64,000 nucleotides of DNA from the NCBI GenBank assembly GCA_014706295.1, contig JACSVZ010000002.1, forward strand, positions 106,078,547-106,142,546, written 5' to 3'. The notes under the pieces were generated by a model. That model ran no database searches, had not been told where the DNA came from, and saw nothing but the letters and a program-made list of their open reading frames with translations. A program made the translations under genes and the position numbers. Below, piece by piece: positions 12,081-25,325 of the stretch. This DNA comes from Lycocorax pyrrhopterus obiensis. Taxonomy: Eukaryota > Chordata > Aves > Passeriformes > Paradisaeidae. Every line of letters begins with the position of its first letter. Within the stretch, counting starts at the first letter, position 1.

Positions 12081-15000
12081 GCTCCTTTTTTTAGAATTCC
12101 TTTCTTTGAATCATTTTCCTCAGTAGTAATTGCTGCTAAAATTTCACAGAACATTTGCAAAAGTGACAGCCTAATTCTAGAAAATTTCAAACATTTAAAA
12201 GGCATTTGTACAGAATTTTGGTGCTGAAAAGCTTTGTTGGTGAAGTTTTGCTCACTGAAGTTAGCTAGGTAATTTTTGCAAATCAGAGGACTTAAAGTTG
12301 AGTATGTTCTGCTTCCATGAATTTTCTTGCTATATTTGGCATAACTGGAGGAAAAATTGTATATCAGAGATTCTGTTTTAAGGCACCAGAGGGGATTTCA
12401 AAGACCTTAGAAATGGCGTTGAAAGTATTTACTTAAGATTAAGAAATTTCCAGTGAAAACCCTATTTAAAAAAAAGTATCTGGTAGCTCAAAATGGTTTT
12501 TCACTTTTGCTTTTGCACTAAATCAGGGTGCTAATTAGCTCTTGGTGTGGCAAAAAATGACAGCATTTTACAGAGTCTCCCTGTTTTGTACTTCAAAAAA
12601 ACCTAGACGTTTCCAGGTGGCCTTCTGCTCCGTGGGCTTCTGCTCCATGGGGATCAGAGGAGTCCACCCTTGAGAGGTGGGTGCAGCCTTCTCCAGGGAA
12701 GCCTGTATACTCACAGCAACTCTGTGCACATCTGCTCCAGAGAGCTCACCAGCAAAAGGCCAACAAAACCTGCTGTGTATGAACACGACCGTGGATCTTC
12801 AAAGCATCCCTCCTTTTGGGATAGGGAAAAGGGTGCACAGCTCTGTGGAGCTAGTGGGGGCTACAGGTCTTTGCTAGCTGGTGATCCTGTGCATGGAGCT
12901 GTCCAGGGACGAGGACCGCTGTCCTTGCTCCCAGCCCAGCTAAAGTTCCGTTCCATTCCCAGCCCTCTCCTTCCTTTCCTTCGGGCTGTAGCCTTTCTTT
13001 GTTATTTTCCTCTGGGGCTGCAATTTTTCCCGGCTAGCCACAGACAGTATATAAAACACATTTTACTAAAGTTCTTCCAACAAAAACTTCATTGAAACAA
13101 CTTTTAAAGTTGTGAAAAAAATAACAGGAAATTCACACTTAGGCCCTTGAGGATGAAACATGACATATGTCTTCCAACACATAGGCACAATGGGGTGCGC
13201 TATAAAAGTAAATAAGGATCACACCATGGTGCCTAGCTGTTGGAGGACATGCCTTTTGCCATTAAGTTATCATTTCCTTACTTTTTTTGTCTGAACTCCC
13301 ATGTACTTTTAATTGTTGACTCCAGCGACTAAATTAATCTTCTTTCTTTTATTTTAATAAAGCAATGTGTGACCTGCCTTAAGGTTAGAGACTAAAAATT
13401 AGCACAAGCATTAACATTTAATATACCAACCAAAATGAAGATTTACATTGCAAACGGATAGGCAGTCTAAATTTAGGCTGCTCACAAAATGAGGCTATAC
13501 ACAAATGTATTTCATTAATTATATATGCCTAGGACTTAAATACAGCCAACAATTATGCACACTGAGTACATGTGCCAAAAATGTTATAGTCTTGCAGTGG
13601 TGAGTGCAGTTTTAGTTTGCATGTGCAATGTGTTTTTTCAATAAAAAAGGGAAAATTCCCTATAATCTGCACATGCTTTCATTCTCCATTTAAAATATTG
13701 GCAAAAAATCTTGGTAGTAATGGTCGTAGACTTCACTGTTAATATCCACTATGCATTTCATTCATTTGAAAGCCTCCCTTGTGAAATATTAGCACCCATT
13801 TGGAATCTTTTCATTCACCAAAATGATCAGCTCTGGGGATTTCCTTCCCATTGGGGGTTCTGGTGTATTTTTAAGGCCAAGTCATTCCTCAGAATATGGT
13901 AGAGAGGTAGAAACACCATTAACTATTATCGGGTTGCTCTCCCACATGACAATATCACATTACTTATTACTGGAATGCACTTGTGAATTCTGTTTTAAGA
14001 GGCCCATTTACAGATGAAAGTGTGCACCCCAAGAACCTCAGGCTTCTGCAGGAGACCCAGCCTTGGCACAACATGAGACCTCCTCCTGGCTCTGCAGAGA
14101 TTCACTGCATCTTGCCATTCCTGCAAAACCCAAATCCTTAAATGCCCCGTATTTTTGCCCAGCAGTGGAACAGCAACTTACCCTTGAGCTAAACTGAGGC
14201 ACTTGAGGATGACCATCACTCTCAGGTTGAAAAAGGTTCCTTCACATTCCTTCCTGACCATGCCCATTTTCCCATTGGAAGGAGTTAGCTGTTGAACCAG
14301 CAATTTGTTGCTGGTTCTGGGGTACTTATCCTGAGTGCTGGGCTGGGGGTAGGTGTGCTGCATTTGTAATCCATCTGATTTCCATGCATGGGTCCTATCT
14401 GCAGAGGGACATACTCTTCCACTCAGCTGGGAATTCAGGGCTATACAGGAACGTAACTGACAACCTCAGCTAAAGGAGAACATAAATATACCTGTGAATT
14501 GTGGAGTAAACAGCTGCTGAGTGATTAAAAACTAAATAAAGCTGAACCACTTATTCAGTTTTTAAAGCTATTTGCTGCAAGCATCCTGCAAAGTGACAGA
14601 TTTTTTCTGCTATATAACAAAACATAAAATGAAAGGAGCCTTTCTTACTTCATGACAGCTTAAAAGTGCTGTGCTGACTTTTTTTTCCTCATACTCTGGA
14701 GTGGTGTCACTTCAGGAGAATAGCTGTGCCAGGAGGGACCAGCATGTGAGAGGGGCCCATCTCCACTCAAATGGCACACAGCACTGCAGAGATGAGACTG
14801 ACCCTTCAGCAAAGGAAACTGGAAGCTAAATACTGACAATGAAAAACTCTCAGGGTCAGGTCTCTCACGGAAAAGCATGTTTTGCAAGACTGCGTCCAAA
14901 AAGAGGGATGCCCAGGATAGCATGGGCAAACTGTGCTTCAGTGAAGAACACAAGCTCCTGAAAGGCACCCCACACATCAATACTGCCCCTGGGTCAGTGT

Positions 15001-18000
15001 CTGCTATAAGCAGCAGATCACAGTCTAGCCCTGGATGGCAATTGTAAATATACTTTCCTGTATTACCGAGGAAACTCCTAATTCCCTTTCTAGTTTATGT
15101 ATGACATACACAGGAACCAGAGCCCTCACCAATGAACTATTATGGGTCAGCAGAAAGTTGCCCACCAAAACGGAGAAACACTAGACACAATCTTTACCAC
15201 AGAAAGTCTGAGAGATGTTTATCTATATCTAGCATCCTTTCTATTAAAAGCTCTTTCTAACCACTGGTCAGAAATTATGCGAGAAGAAAAGACTTACAGA
15301 CATGGTCCTTCGCCTCTCAGGTTAGCGCAAAACACTGTCCACCCAGGGAGCAAGAGCCATCTTCTGTCTTTAGAGGATGGGAGCACTTCCTCACGGGAAA
15401 AGAATGATGCACTGACTTAGTCTGTCAGAAGAAAGCAGGGGCCATCAGATAAGGAAGGAGACTTTCCTCTCCACCCTTGCAAGAGCGATGCAGATCCAGA
15501 CACCGGGGCTGAGCAGCATCTGCTTATCATTTTGGCCAACTCCATAGTAGTTCTCACGTGGTATCTGCAGAGGAAATGAGTGTGTCTAGGAAAGCAGCTA
15601 GACCACTAAAGAAAAGGACTTTGCTGTTCTTATGTGAGGCTGTTTCTTGGGAAAGAGATCAGCAGAGCAGATGAAACTTCAGAATGAGAATCATGGGACA
15701 TGAAGGGTCCTTCCTGAAACTACTTGGAAGCCAAGACACTGGGATCTAATCGTTGACATTTCTATCTTATTGCTAGCAGATGCGCAGCAGAGCTTGGTTT
15801 GACAAAGGGATGAGCATGAGATAAAGTAACGGGACACTGTCCAAACGAATTTGAAGAGGCATTTGGGGCTGGAGTGACATGGCACTTTGTATTTATGAGG
15901 AGTTTTGATCAGAATCCTATCTGAATCAGAGTTCAGGGCTGATGTTTGAAAAAGTTTGGAATTCCACTTTAAAGTTTTGATTCACATCATCTCCAGGTCT
16001 GAACAAGAACGCATCATGAACTTTTACTCAGTTAAACTGATGAGTTTCATGTAGAATCTGCAGTTCTGCACACTACCAACATTTATAATTCATAATAAAT
16101 GAATGCAATTAATTTCTTCTTTTCTTATCTATCATACCATCTCTTAATCTAGGGACAGTTTTCTGATTGATAGATAAAGCTTCTACCCTCTCCTTCAGGC
16201 TTCTCCTTAAGGCAAACTTCCACTGAGTTAAGCAATAGCAAGTTGGGGAAACAGGTAGGTAAGGGGAATATTGAATATTTATAACTGGACCTCCTACAAA
16301 GCTTTTTGCACATATACCTAATGAACTAATACACTGCATACTTGTCTCACAGACTTTCATGCATTACTCATCTGCCTAAACTGTTAGCAGCTAACTCAGT
16401 GACTAAGAGTGTTCTGCTGTTCCGTAACAGCTGGACACGAGGACTGTGTAAGAATCACAGCACTTGCACAGCAGAGCAGCCTGTCAGAGATGACTCAAAG
16501 TGAGATGGGGTCTGAACCTCAGAGCCCCACTGAATGGAAGAGTTGGGTCCCTGAGAGGATGGGAAGAAGGAGTCTTTGACAGTACATCCTTCGGGAGTAG
16601 CGTGAAGAGCTGAATGTGCTTTTGGGGCAGAATAAGCTTCTGCTCCTCTTCTTGCAGGTGTGGCATGGAGAGGACTTTACTGCAATGACTGCCCACAGAC
16701 TTCTCAAAGTCAGCTGCTTCACAAGGCAATCCATGCTCACTTAGCCTCTGCCTATGCCAGAAGAGGATGGGTCTCCCTTTTTTTATCCCCTTCTCATGCT
16801 CCTGTGGCACTGGGGTGGCTTCTTCATGCCCTTGCTGGAGCTCCAGAGACCAGATGCGTCTCTGCTGGGTGCTTTCTCAGAGGTGATCAGTCACTCCAGT
16901 CCACTGGCCTCTCCTTCCCACCCCTCTGCCTGGCTTCACAGCTGTCTATCAGGCAGCTCCTGCCTCTGTGCTGTTCACAGACTCTCCTTCTCTCATCTCA
17001 GTATTTTATCTCTTTCTGTGGGAGGCAGCTGGTTATGAAGAGCCCCTGCTTCTCCTTTGTTCCCCAGAGCTGGATTTTCTAGGGCACATCTCTGATCTCA
17101 AGTTGTTTGTGGGTGAAAAAATTGGTCATGCTGGGTATTTGGCTTTGCTCCCAAGAAGACATATCTTCCCTGGGATCTTTTGCTTAAGGTTTATCAATTT
17201 TTACATCAACCTACTGCTCTTATATTCTGAATCATTGACCAGCTGCCCAGAGGACCTGCTGTTCTTCAGGTAGAGTGGGATGAGCACAGCAGCCCCAGCC
17301 ACTCTGACTGCATCCCAAGTATGGTAAGGTAGCATTATGTCTGCTTCTTGGAACTGCAAAATAAATAAGAAATAGGGAAATAATATTGACCTCACAGTCA
17401 ATGTCCCTTTCATGAACTGAGTCTCTTGGTTTATAACCCAGTACACAACTTGTTGCTATAAATATCTCAGTGATCCAGTAAGAAAACAACGTACATAAAG
17501 AGACGTGAGGATTTTGTCTTCCTTGTAGCTCACCAAGAAAGTGTGATTTACAGCGAGACCAGCATTGTTATACATTTAAAGCAGGCAGTCCTTGTAGTCA
17601 GCAACTTGTGGTGGTAAAATACGAGTGCTGCCTCAATATTCTCTCCGGTACCAGCATGCAGGCTGCAGCCCCAGCCCACACAGCAGGGACAGCGAGCACA
17701 AGAGGAGGGAGGGAAGCAGCACAGGACTGCCGTGTCTGTCCTTGGACAGTGTTCCCAATGCTTTTTGTATTCTCTTCTTCAGTCCCTGAGAGTTGCTTGA
17801 AGTTTTAGGAGGGAGGGATTGATATGGCTGCAATGACAGTTGCATGTGCTGGGTATTAAAGCGCTTGTTATCATAGATACTTCAGGTTTTGTTGCTACCA
17901 TAAATGTGCTTTCAAAAGAGTTATTGATGTTTACAGGCATGGCCTTGCATATAGAATTTTACGTCTCTGATGATCTTCTACATTAGAAGACATAAGGGAT

Positions 18001-19480
18001 AACTTTGAATAATGACAAAATATAACATTTCATTCCAATTTCAGCTCTGCTAATTGTCTATAAGGTGGTAAAAGTCTCTGATAACAGCCTTTCAATTGCC
18101 TAAAAATATTTGTTCTGGTTTTTGGGAGCTGTTCACTGAAAAGGTCTGTCTTCATGGACACCCTTCGGAGAAACCTTGTAACTTCACTGTTGCCTTAGTT
18201 TATATTTAGACATCAAGCTAAGAAGATTAAACTATGCACAGATTGCAACTATGCACACGTTTAAGGCTGGAAAAATAATCACTGGCTCATTAAAAAGCTT
18301 GATTCAACTCCATGAAGAGGAGAACAGGGGTGTGCTTTTTCTTTCTAGAGCTCCTTTCCGAGCTCCCATGCAGACAAAGCAATTTGCTCTCACACTGGAG
18401 GACAGGTGAAAATTTGTTCTTGCCTGTAGCAGCTGGATGTGAGCTCTGTATTAGGAGGTCTGTATTAAAAATGCTCACGCAGCAGTGCTAATCTTGGGGG
18501 GAGGTTTCAGATAGGGCTGGGCAGCCAAACTGCAGAAAAGTAATATAAAGAGAAGATAAAGAATCACCTAGGAATTTCTGTTTAGCACTTTCAGAGTGCT
18601 GGATAGCCATAAAGGTCACATTCTAAAGGACGAACCTTCCCTTTGGAGGGAAGACCTGATCTCCCAGGGTAAAGACACTGGGAACTGCACAGTCATGCAC
18701 CCAGAGGGAGCCTGGAGCAGGACAGGAGGCCAAGGGAAACCTGTCTCCACCAGCAAGGACTCTGGTGCACAGGGCAGCTGCGTCACTCTTACCTAACACA
18801 ATCTGATATACTAATGCCAACAGAGGCGCTTAAAACACTGTCTCTTCAAACACTCCCATTTGTTATCTTGTTCTCTGCACCATTTTTATTTAGAGCTATT
18901 GAGAAAGACGAAGAAAATGCACTAACTACTTAAAACTTGCTGAGTTGTGGAGAAAAAGACCATCTCTAAATCACATATTCCTTTTTTCTCTCACCTGTGT
19001 TTGCCTTGCCTAATTTGACTGCAGGTATCATTGCAGCAAGTCCCATCTGCTAAATTGTGTTCAAATTTCCTTGTAAAAACCATCCTTTTTGTCCACTGAA
19101 ACTTAGACATTTTCTTTACTATACACAGCAAGCAATGAAAAAGAGAAAGGTATGTTCACACAACTTTTTGTCTTGTTAGCATCACACAGGAATTTTGCCA
19201 GATCAAAGAAGATTCAGTCTTCTTCCTTCAGTTTTTAGTCTGTTTCAGTACAGATGCTGCAATGTGAGCAGACATCAGTGGGACACAGTGGGAACTTAAA
19301 GATAAGAGGCTGGAAAGCGTAACTCTGTCTTGGCAGAGAAGGTCGGAGGGAGTCTTTATACCCTCAGATATTCCAGGAAAAGTGTGATTCATCCCACCTG
19401 ACTGTCTGCACTTATGTTGTAGACACTCACCTCTCTCTATGTAGGCACCCTTTGGAGATAAAGGAAGGAAGTAGGCATTT
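12081..19480. other. Non-coding unique sequence, no gene recognised
   Basis: Open frames of 140 and 141 codons occur on the plus strand at 16660-17082 and 12670-13095. Both overlap other open frames in pyrimidine-rich or GC-richer patches and show no recognisable domain. An AT-rich stretch at 13340-13700 holds several ATTA/TAAT cores. A 'ctcctcttcttgcag' acceptor-like motif at about 16644-16658 has no matching exon that I can defend. No repeat family was recognised. Confidence 0.55.
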
Positions 19481-19482
19481 TC

Positions 19483-19710
19483 TCCTAAGATTTAGATTAG
19501 ATGTCTGGAGGAAATTATTTACTCAGAGGGTGACGAGGCACTGGAACAGGTTGTCAAGAGAAGTTGTGGATGCCCTGTTCCTGAAAGTGTTCAAGGCCTG
19601 GACAGAGAGGGCCCTGAGCAACCTGGTCTGGTGGGTGGCAACCCTGCCCATGGGAGGGAGGTTGGACCTTTAAGGTCTCTTCCAGCCCAACTGTTCCGTG
19701 ATTTTATGAC
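19483..19710 (+). mobile_element. CR1 LINE 3' fragment, plus orientation
   Basis: Fragment of a CR1 non-LTR retrotransposon, 5'-truncated and decayed. The landmarks appear in CR1 order: an equivalent of 'tggaggaaa..tttactcagagggtg' (19504-19534), 'gcactggaacaggttgtc' (19538-19555), 'gaagttgtggatgccct' (19560-19576), then 'gaggttggacctttaaggtctcttccagccc' in pieces (19658-19688). It ends at 'gtgattttatgac', a degraded ATTCTATG terminal motif. It is only about 230 bp long and inactive. Small frames inside it, such as 19452-19673, belong to the element and are not a host gene. Confidence 0.93.
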
Positions 19711-22700
19711 TTCAACAGTACAGCTCATCACCCCTGGTTTTGACTCTACTTTAGGAACTACAATTCAGATCTTTTTTTTTCCTTCTCACAAGAAGGTCTT
19801 TCAGATCTAGATATTGAGTCTGGGAATATCTAAAGCGAACAAGGAAGTCTCACTTCAACAATGCATGTACCAGCTCCTGTATAGTTTGGAAAAACCTGTT
19901 TTGTGGGAGGTAAGGCTTTGGAAGAGAAACCATTATATCAATCTATATGTCCATTCTGAGGATGCTACAGATGTGACTGTGCAATAAGTGATCCTGTTAA
20001 TAGAGAGAAGGTTTATTCCTACTGACATGGAATCCATATGGTACATGAATACGATGCCAGTGAAATCCACAGGCCGCAAGGAAATGTGATTAACTGCTAA
20101 ACACAATAGCCTGGAAGATTACAAAAAGAGCTTCACAATCCGTGCTCCAGAATTATCTTGGCATTGTTCATTAGAACAATGATCCCTCAATGTTTCACAG
20201 ACCTTTATGACATCCATAATCTCTTGTACTGTCCCTCACTCCACGGCAAGTTACTCTTGTTGGTTTTCTGCTATTATATCTATAATCTGCTGCAAGTTGG
20301 TGAAAAAACTCTTTCAGCCTGAGTGAAGCAGATGTTCTGTTGGTCCTTCTGGATGAGCTGTCGATTGCAGGGGTGAGTGCTGGCTCTTGGAAAAGGCTGG
20401 ACAAAATGACACTGTTAATTCCTTCGATGTTCCGCGTTCCTGATGTTCCTAGCTACTGGAAGAGAGGACAGATACCAACCAAATATTGCCTTTGTGGTCG
20501 AGCATACACATTGTGACAGGCAGTGCTCACACCAGGAAAAAACCTCAGGCTATGAACAGCAGGAAAGGGATAAATAATCATGCAATGCATGAGTGTGTCA
20601 ACTCCCAGAAGGGGAAGAAAATAGCAATGCTTGCAGAGTCTAAGGGCATGGAGCTGCCCAGTGGAGAGAAGGCTGTCTACCAACAGGCTGTTGACAGATT
20701 TGGAGACTCAGTTACCACACATGGCAGAAGAAAGACACTAGACATTTGCAGCTATGCTATTAGACTGATGACCAATTATATCCCAGCTGGATTGTTTAAC
20801 AGCTGGAAGATATTTCCAACAACACTGATAAGTCATGATATTAGGCAGAAGAAGTATGACCAAGTGCTGGCAACGTGCAGTCTAAACTATTTTGACATCA
20901 GTGGGAAATATGCATTGCTGAAGAGAAACTAATAAACATGAGCCATTATCACTTGACTATTTTTATACAATATGCTGGGGGAAAGGGGAAGGAGGTCACC
21001 TACTGCTGGGTCACTGGTACAGCGGTGGTTTAATCACAGCATAACACCAAAATGCAATTGAGAGAGAAGGCATGGCCCAAGCCAGCATTCTAGCAGCTGA
21101 TAGGGACACATTTATCAGACCACAGCAGCTTGAGGGCAACATGAAATTAGATCCCCAAGGGAAGCCCTTGGAAGATGCAAAAACACAAGATCTCATTGAC
21201 TGTGGTTGAGCCTCTGTAGAAAGAAGCAGCAACACCACAAAGATGTTTCAGTACAGCCACTAAGATTAGCAGAGCACAAATCAGCAGCCCTGGGACGATA
21301 CAGACAAAATGGAAGAAGTTACTGGAAGAAAGTCCCTCTCCACTACCCTCTGTTGATAACAGTGTCTGAGTTATCAAAGGTGAAAGTGTTACCACTGACG
21401 TAGTTAGAAGACTGCTCTGGTACACTCTTGAGGAAAGGAGCGAGAGGTTACCCATTCACGTACCTGCCTAACTTTTGTTCACTTTTTGGCAACAGGCAAA
21501 TGGACCTAGAGCACTTCCAATAGAAACTGCACGGAAGAAGTTGTAAGAGAGAAGTGTTTGAAGGAGGCTCCAGGAAATCACTATGTGTCCATGTGACTGT
21601 CATGTTAACAGAAATTTCTTCATGTTCATTTTAGGTCTCTTAGTCAAAAATATGCTTCATTTTACAAATGTGAACCTCTTATGTGGTGTTAGCAACAGGC
21701 AATACAGGAGACAGGCTAACCTAAGATTTTCTATATTAAATGGATGTAAACATTTTTCTGACTTCCAATACACAAGTTGCCAAAATGTGGCATGTGGTAG
21801 ACATACCAGGTTACGCTTTACTGGCTCTCTCCCTTTTTCTCAGCTGCTGAATTTCATTAAAAGATGGCTAAAATGCATTAATTACTTCCTTAATATTCCT
21901 GTAATTGCTATTGCTTTGCCACAGGGAGGATACATGATAGGAAGAAGAGGAGGTGATCTTTTTAGATGGGAGAATAGGAAGGGAAGTGTTCATCAGTCAG
22001 TCCTATTAAGATGTGATCCCAGATGATAAAGGAGTTTAAGGACCCCTGCTGCTTTAGCACATCTCTAGAGAATGAAGTGTCAGGCTTGCAGAGACTGCAT
22101 CGTTGCTGAGCTAGTCCCTTGATTTGACCAGTTTTACAGCTTTGTAACAGTGCTGATTTCAGCAGAACAGTCTGTAATTTCCACCAGTATAAAGGAAGGG
22201 GGACTTTGCCACCCTGCTTTTATGGAAACTGAGGCCCAGTAATATCTTTCAATGCCGATTTTTTTTGTTTTCAGAAGGTGAAGACATGAAGCCATTGTAG
22301 CACAGGAGGCAACAACCTTCCTGTGGCATCAGCCGTTGACATAAAATGTTCCGTCTCTCCTTACTAGTTTGTAGTTCTCCAGCCATTCCAGGAGGAGTTA
22401 CTTTGCTCCTGACTAGGAGCAGGGCTGGACTGTATAGGCACCTACCAAAGAGCTCAATGTGTGCTGCTCAGCACTGAGGCAGCAACTCACACTGCTGTCT
22501 CCTCACATGCACAGGAGTGGTGCAGCCTTCTCGCTCAGAGTATCATGCTGCAGGTGGGTTGCAGAAGCTGCAGTCCTGAGGTGGATCTTTTCAAAATTCA
22601 TCCTTAGCTTTGTGTCTTGAATTAGAACTTGGATGAACCAGTCCACAAAAGTCTGAAAGGCCTCCCGTTGGCCCAAAAGTGATCATTATTATAGTTATAA

Positions 22701-23282
22701 GGTGCTTTAGCCGGAAGGTGATGCTAACAGAACTTTACTAAACATTGACAGGAGGAAAAAAACCCATTTGGATATTGATTATTAAATATACACACAAGCA
22801 AGTTTTTTAAGCTTATCCCCCTTTTTCAGTACATTTACAACTGATAGCAATGCTGAGTTCTGACAGTGATAAAAAATATAGCTGATTGATTCTGCATGCG
22901 TACAAAGTGCACCTGCACTGAATCTGCTCCTTCCACTTTGTTCGCCAGACTGCTACATCTTTGTGTGGTGAGCTCTTTGGCACAGGAGCTCTCTCTGTAG
23001 TTACAACTGTGCTTCACTTACTGAAAAAAGGAATCATTTAGTAGCACATTTGTGATATAACAGCAAAATAATAAGGCTTTGGAGACCCTGCACCTCCAGG
23101 GCTTTCCTCTCAACCTGTGTTCAGCTCATGTTGTTAAATTTTCTGGGACCTCACCTATTGCCATAACTCTAAGACAAAGCTTTGCTACTCATAAACTGAT
23201 GTATAGATATTTCAGAGAGACTACTAACTGCTTGAGAAATTTAGGCATATCTCAGAACCAGGGCAGTTTTGAAAATTCTGCC
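19711..23282. other. Non-coding unique sequence with two long chance frames
   Basis: Two plus-strand open frames stand out by length: 148 codons at 20486-20932 and 147 codons at 21583-22026. Neither has a domain I recognise. The first ends in a TAA stop that overlaps an AATAAA hexamer at about 20930. Both could be chance. Around 22195-22245 the words 'ggaaactgaggcccag' recall the MIR consensus, but the flanks do not support a call. Confidence 0.5.
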
Positions 23283-23284
23283 TC

Positions 23285-23335
23285 GTTGTTGTTGTTTAGT
23301 TTGTTTGTGCTTTTTGTTGTTTTGTTTGTTTGTGC
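23285..23335 (+). repeat. GTT/TTTG-rich tract with internal duplication
   Basis: A run of GTT and GTTT units in which 'gtttgtttgtgctt' occurs twice (about 23299 and 23322), separated by further GTT units. This suggests a local slippage or tandem duplication. It produces polyvaline/leucine-like translations that are not evidence of coding. Confidence 0.85.
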
Positions 23336-23549
23336 TTCTTTCAATACTAATAATTACAAGCATTGTGCGCCGTCCTGGGCACATTATTCTTACTATGTGT
23401 GTACAGAGACCAACATAGTAATGGGCCTTCTTCTTGTTGAGAAATTCTGGGTACAGCTTAGCAAACAATAAACCTAAGGCAAATCATAGTACCAATAAAT
23501 ATGTGCCCACAATCAGATAATTCTTTGGGGTTTTGGGGTTTTTTGTAAT

Positions 23550-23792
23550 CAGTTAGGTTGGAAAAGACCTCTGAGGTCATTGAGTCCATCCTGTGACCCA
23601 ACACCACTGTGTCAACTAGACCATGGCACTGAGTGCTATGTCCAATCTTTCCTTAAACACCTCCAGGAATGGTGACTCCACCACCTCCTGGGCAGCCCAT
23701 TCCAATGTATAATTTGCAAAGGAGTTCCTCCTAAACCTTTTCTGGCACAGTTTAAGACGATAATTCGGTTCCACTTGTGACCCTTAGCTGCA
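23550..23792 (-). mobile_element. CR1 LINE 3' fragment, minus orientation
   Basis: Reverse-complement CR1 tail. Reading upward, 'ttaggttggaaaagacctct' (23552-23571) is the 3' end of the element. It is followed by the 'gtcattgagtcca' block (23577-23589), the 'cctccaggaatggtgactccaccacctcc' block in pieces (23661-23689), 'gggcagcccattccaatg' (23690-23707) and 'aaggagttcctcctaa' (23719-23734). The terminal ATTCTATG repeats are missing or eroded in the T-rich flank at 23521-23549. About 240 bp, 5'-truncated, inactive. Confidence 0.95.
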
Positions 23793-25215
23793 GCTCAGAC
23801 ACTGGATTTCATGCTGTGGCTTCAGAAGAAACAGGGAAGGGCTCTTAGTGCACAAGACTGAGCCCAAAGGCCAGGCATCTCTTCCTGGCGTCAAGGTTTG
23901 GAAAGGAAAGCAGTGACCTTGAAGAGGACCCCAGGCTGCCACCTGATTCTCACAACTGAAAAGAGGATACCTTTTGAAGCTTTTCACTGTCACTCATTTT
24001 AATATCTAGGTATGGTTTGATTCGCTTCCAAGTCAAACAGCATAGTAATATTCTAGAAATTAATAAATGTGAGAGTGAAGGATGTTTCTTGGCAAAATCC
24101 TGTGCATACCTATTGCATGGCATAAATAATACATTGTGATAATTAATAATGATAAATAATAAATAATGCAGTCAGTTGCAGCACTGGGGACTGTGAATAG
24201 ACCTACATTTATAAAAGTTGAAATTCTAAGCTAAAGGGATAATATTTCAAGCACTAAGCTGCAACCTTTTGTATTATTGTATAAGTCAGATCATTTTAGC
24301 ATTTAGCAAAGATATTTGACCACCCATCTTGTTTTTAAGCACATAACACCAAACGACACCAACGACAGTATGACAGTATGCCTACTGCAGACCTTTGAGC
24401 GTCAGGTTTACGTGTCTGCAAATCAATTCCAGTGATCTAAACTGCTCCCACAAAGCAGGAATGGGCATACAATTGCACCAAAAATTCTGTGTGCCCTTAG
24501 AACTAGGGGCACAAAAAGAGAGAACAGATGTAGCTCAAAAGTAGCCACAGACCATTTCAAAATTTGTCTTCATGTAAAACACACTTAATATTTACCATCT
24601 GATACTATTCATAGAGGCATTGTATTGCCTCTCCTCTTTCACTGAACTCACTTGCCGGCCCTGCATATTAGCCCCGCTTCTAATAGGAAATGGGAGAGCT
24701 GATTGACAGTTCATTGAACCAGATACTTCTTAAGGGAAAAATTGAAGAGGTTAATTATAATATCTCTTACTGCTTTAGCATTTCAGTGAGCCACAGTGTA
24801 AATATAACATAAGCCTAGAATGGAAACCAATATTTTCCTGACACCTCCCCAAGCAGGCACTCTAGGTTTTATGATGCTGAAGAGTCAGAGAATTCCGAAC
24901 CTATTCCTCTGTATAGCAAAACAGGGACTTTCAAACAGAAAAATAAATTTGTTGGCTTTAACAATATATATTTTTGGTTAACTTAGCAGTTTCAAAAGTC
25001 CCTGCTTTCCCATGAATTCAAATGGGAGCTGCATTCGCTGAGTTGTGCTCTGCTGCAGACTGTCATGTTGGCAATCTGTAAGTCATTTATTTATTATTTT
25101 TCACTGTAAGTGCAGCACCTTTTTCAGTGATTTGATTTTTTAGTCAATTATATATAGTGGTTAGAATGGCTGTTGTATTCCACTGCTACTTCATTTAAAG
25201 ATACATTGCTTGGGC
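23793..25215. other. Non-coding unique sequence, AT-rich in the middle
   Basis: No gene recognised. It contains an AAT/TAA-rich low-complexity tract at 24124-24168 and a perfect 8-base tandem duplication (GACAGTAT twice) near 24365-24380. The remainder is AT-rich unique DNA. Confidence 0.55.
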
Positions 25216-25217
25216 TT

Positions 25218-25325
25218 CCGTTCAGCCAAGTACTTAGGCAGGTACCCAACTTAAAGTGCAGCACCATCAACACTGAGTCATCTGTTTTAAATTAAGCACT
25301 CTAGCTGAACCAGGACCTTAATTAG
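25218..25325. repeat. Ancient palindromic amniote interspersed repeat
   Basis: Two inverted arms flank a short centre. The left arm, 'ttcagccaagtacttag' (25221-25237), is a close reverse complement of the right arm, 'taagcactctagctgaa' (25293-25309). The right arm continues into 'ccaggacctta'. Together they resemble the abundant sauropsid repeat with 'cttaagtgctttgctgaatc' arms known from turtle, crocodile and bird DNA. The palindromic form suggests a non-autonomous DNA-transposon-like or foldback element. I do not know a secure family name, and the assignment rests on memory of the consensus. Confidence 0.5.

Noticed and set aside
11832..12227. 131-codon plus-strand frame
   Set aside because: Translates straight through a poly(T) tract as a phenylalanine run, so it is not a plausible protein.
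12670..13095. 141-codon plus-strand frame
   Set aside because: No domain. Open frames on both strands point to base composition.
16660..17082. 140-codon plus-strand frame after an acceptor-like 'cttcttgcag'
   Set aside because: Leucine/serine-rich translation typical of pyrimidine-rich DNA; no domain, and two other plus frames overlap it.
22195..22245. MIR-like words 'ggaaactgaggcccag'
   Set aside because: Only one block matches; the flanking blocks expected on either side are absent.
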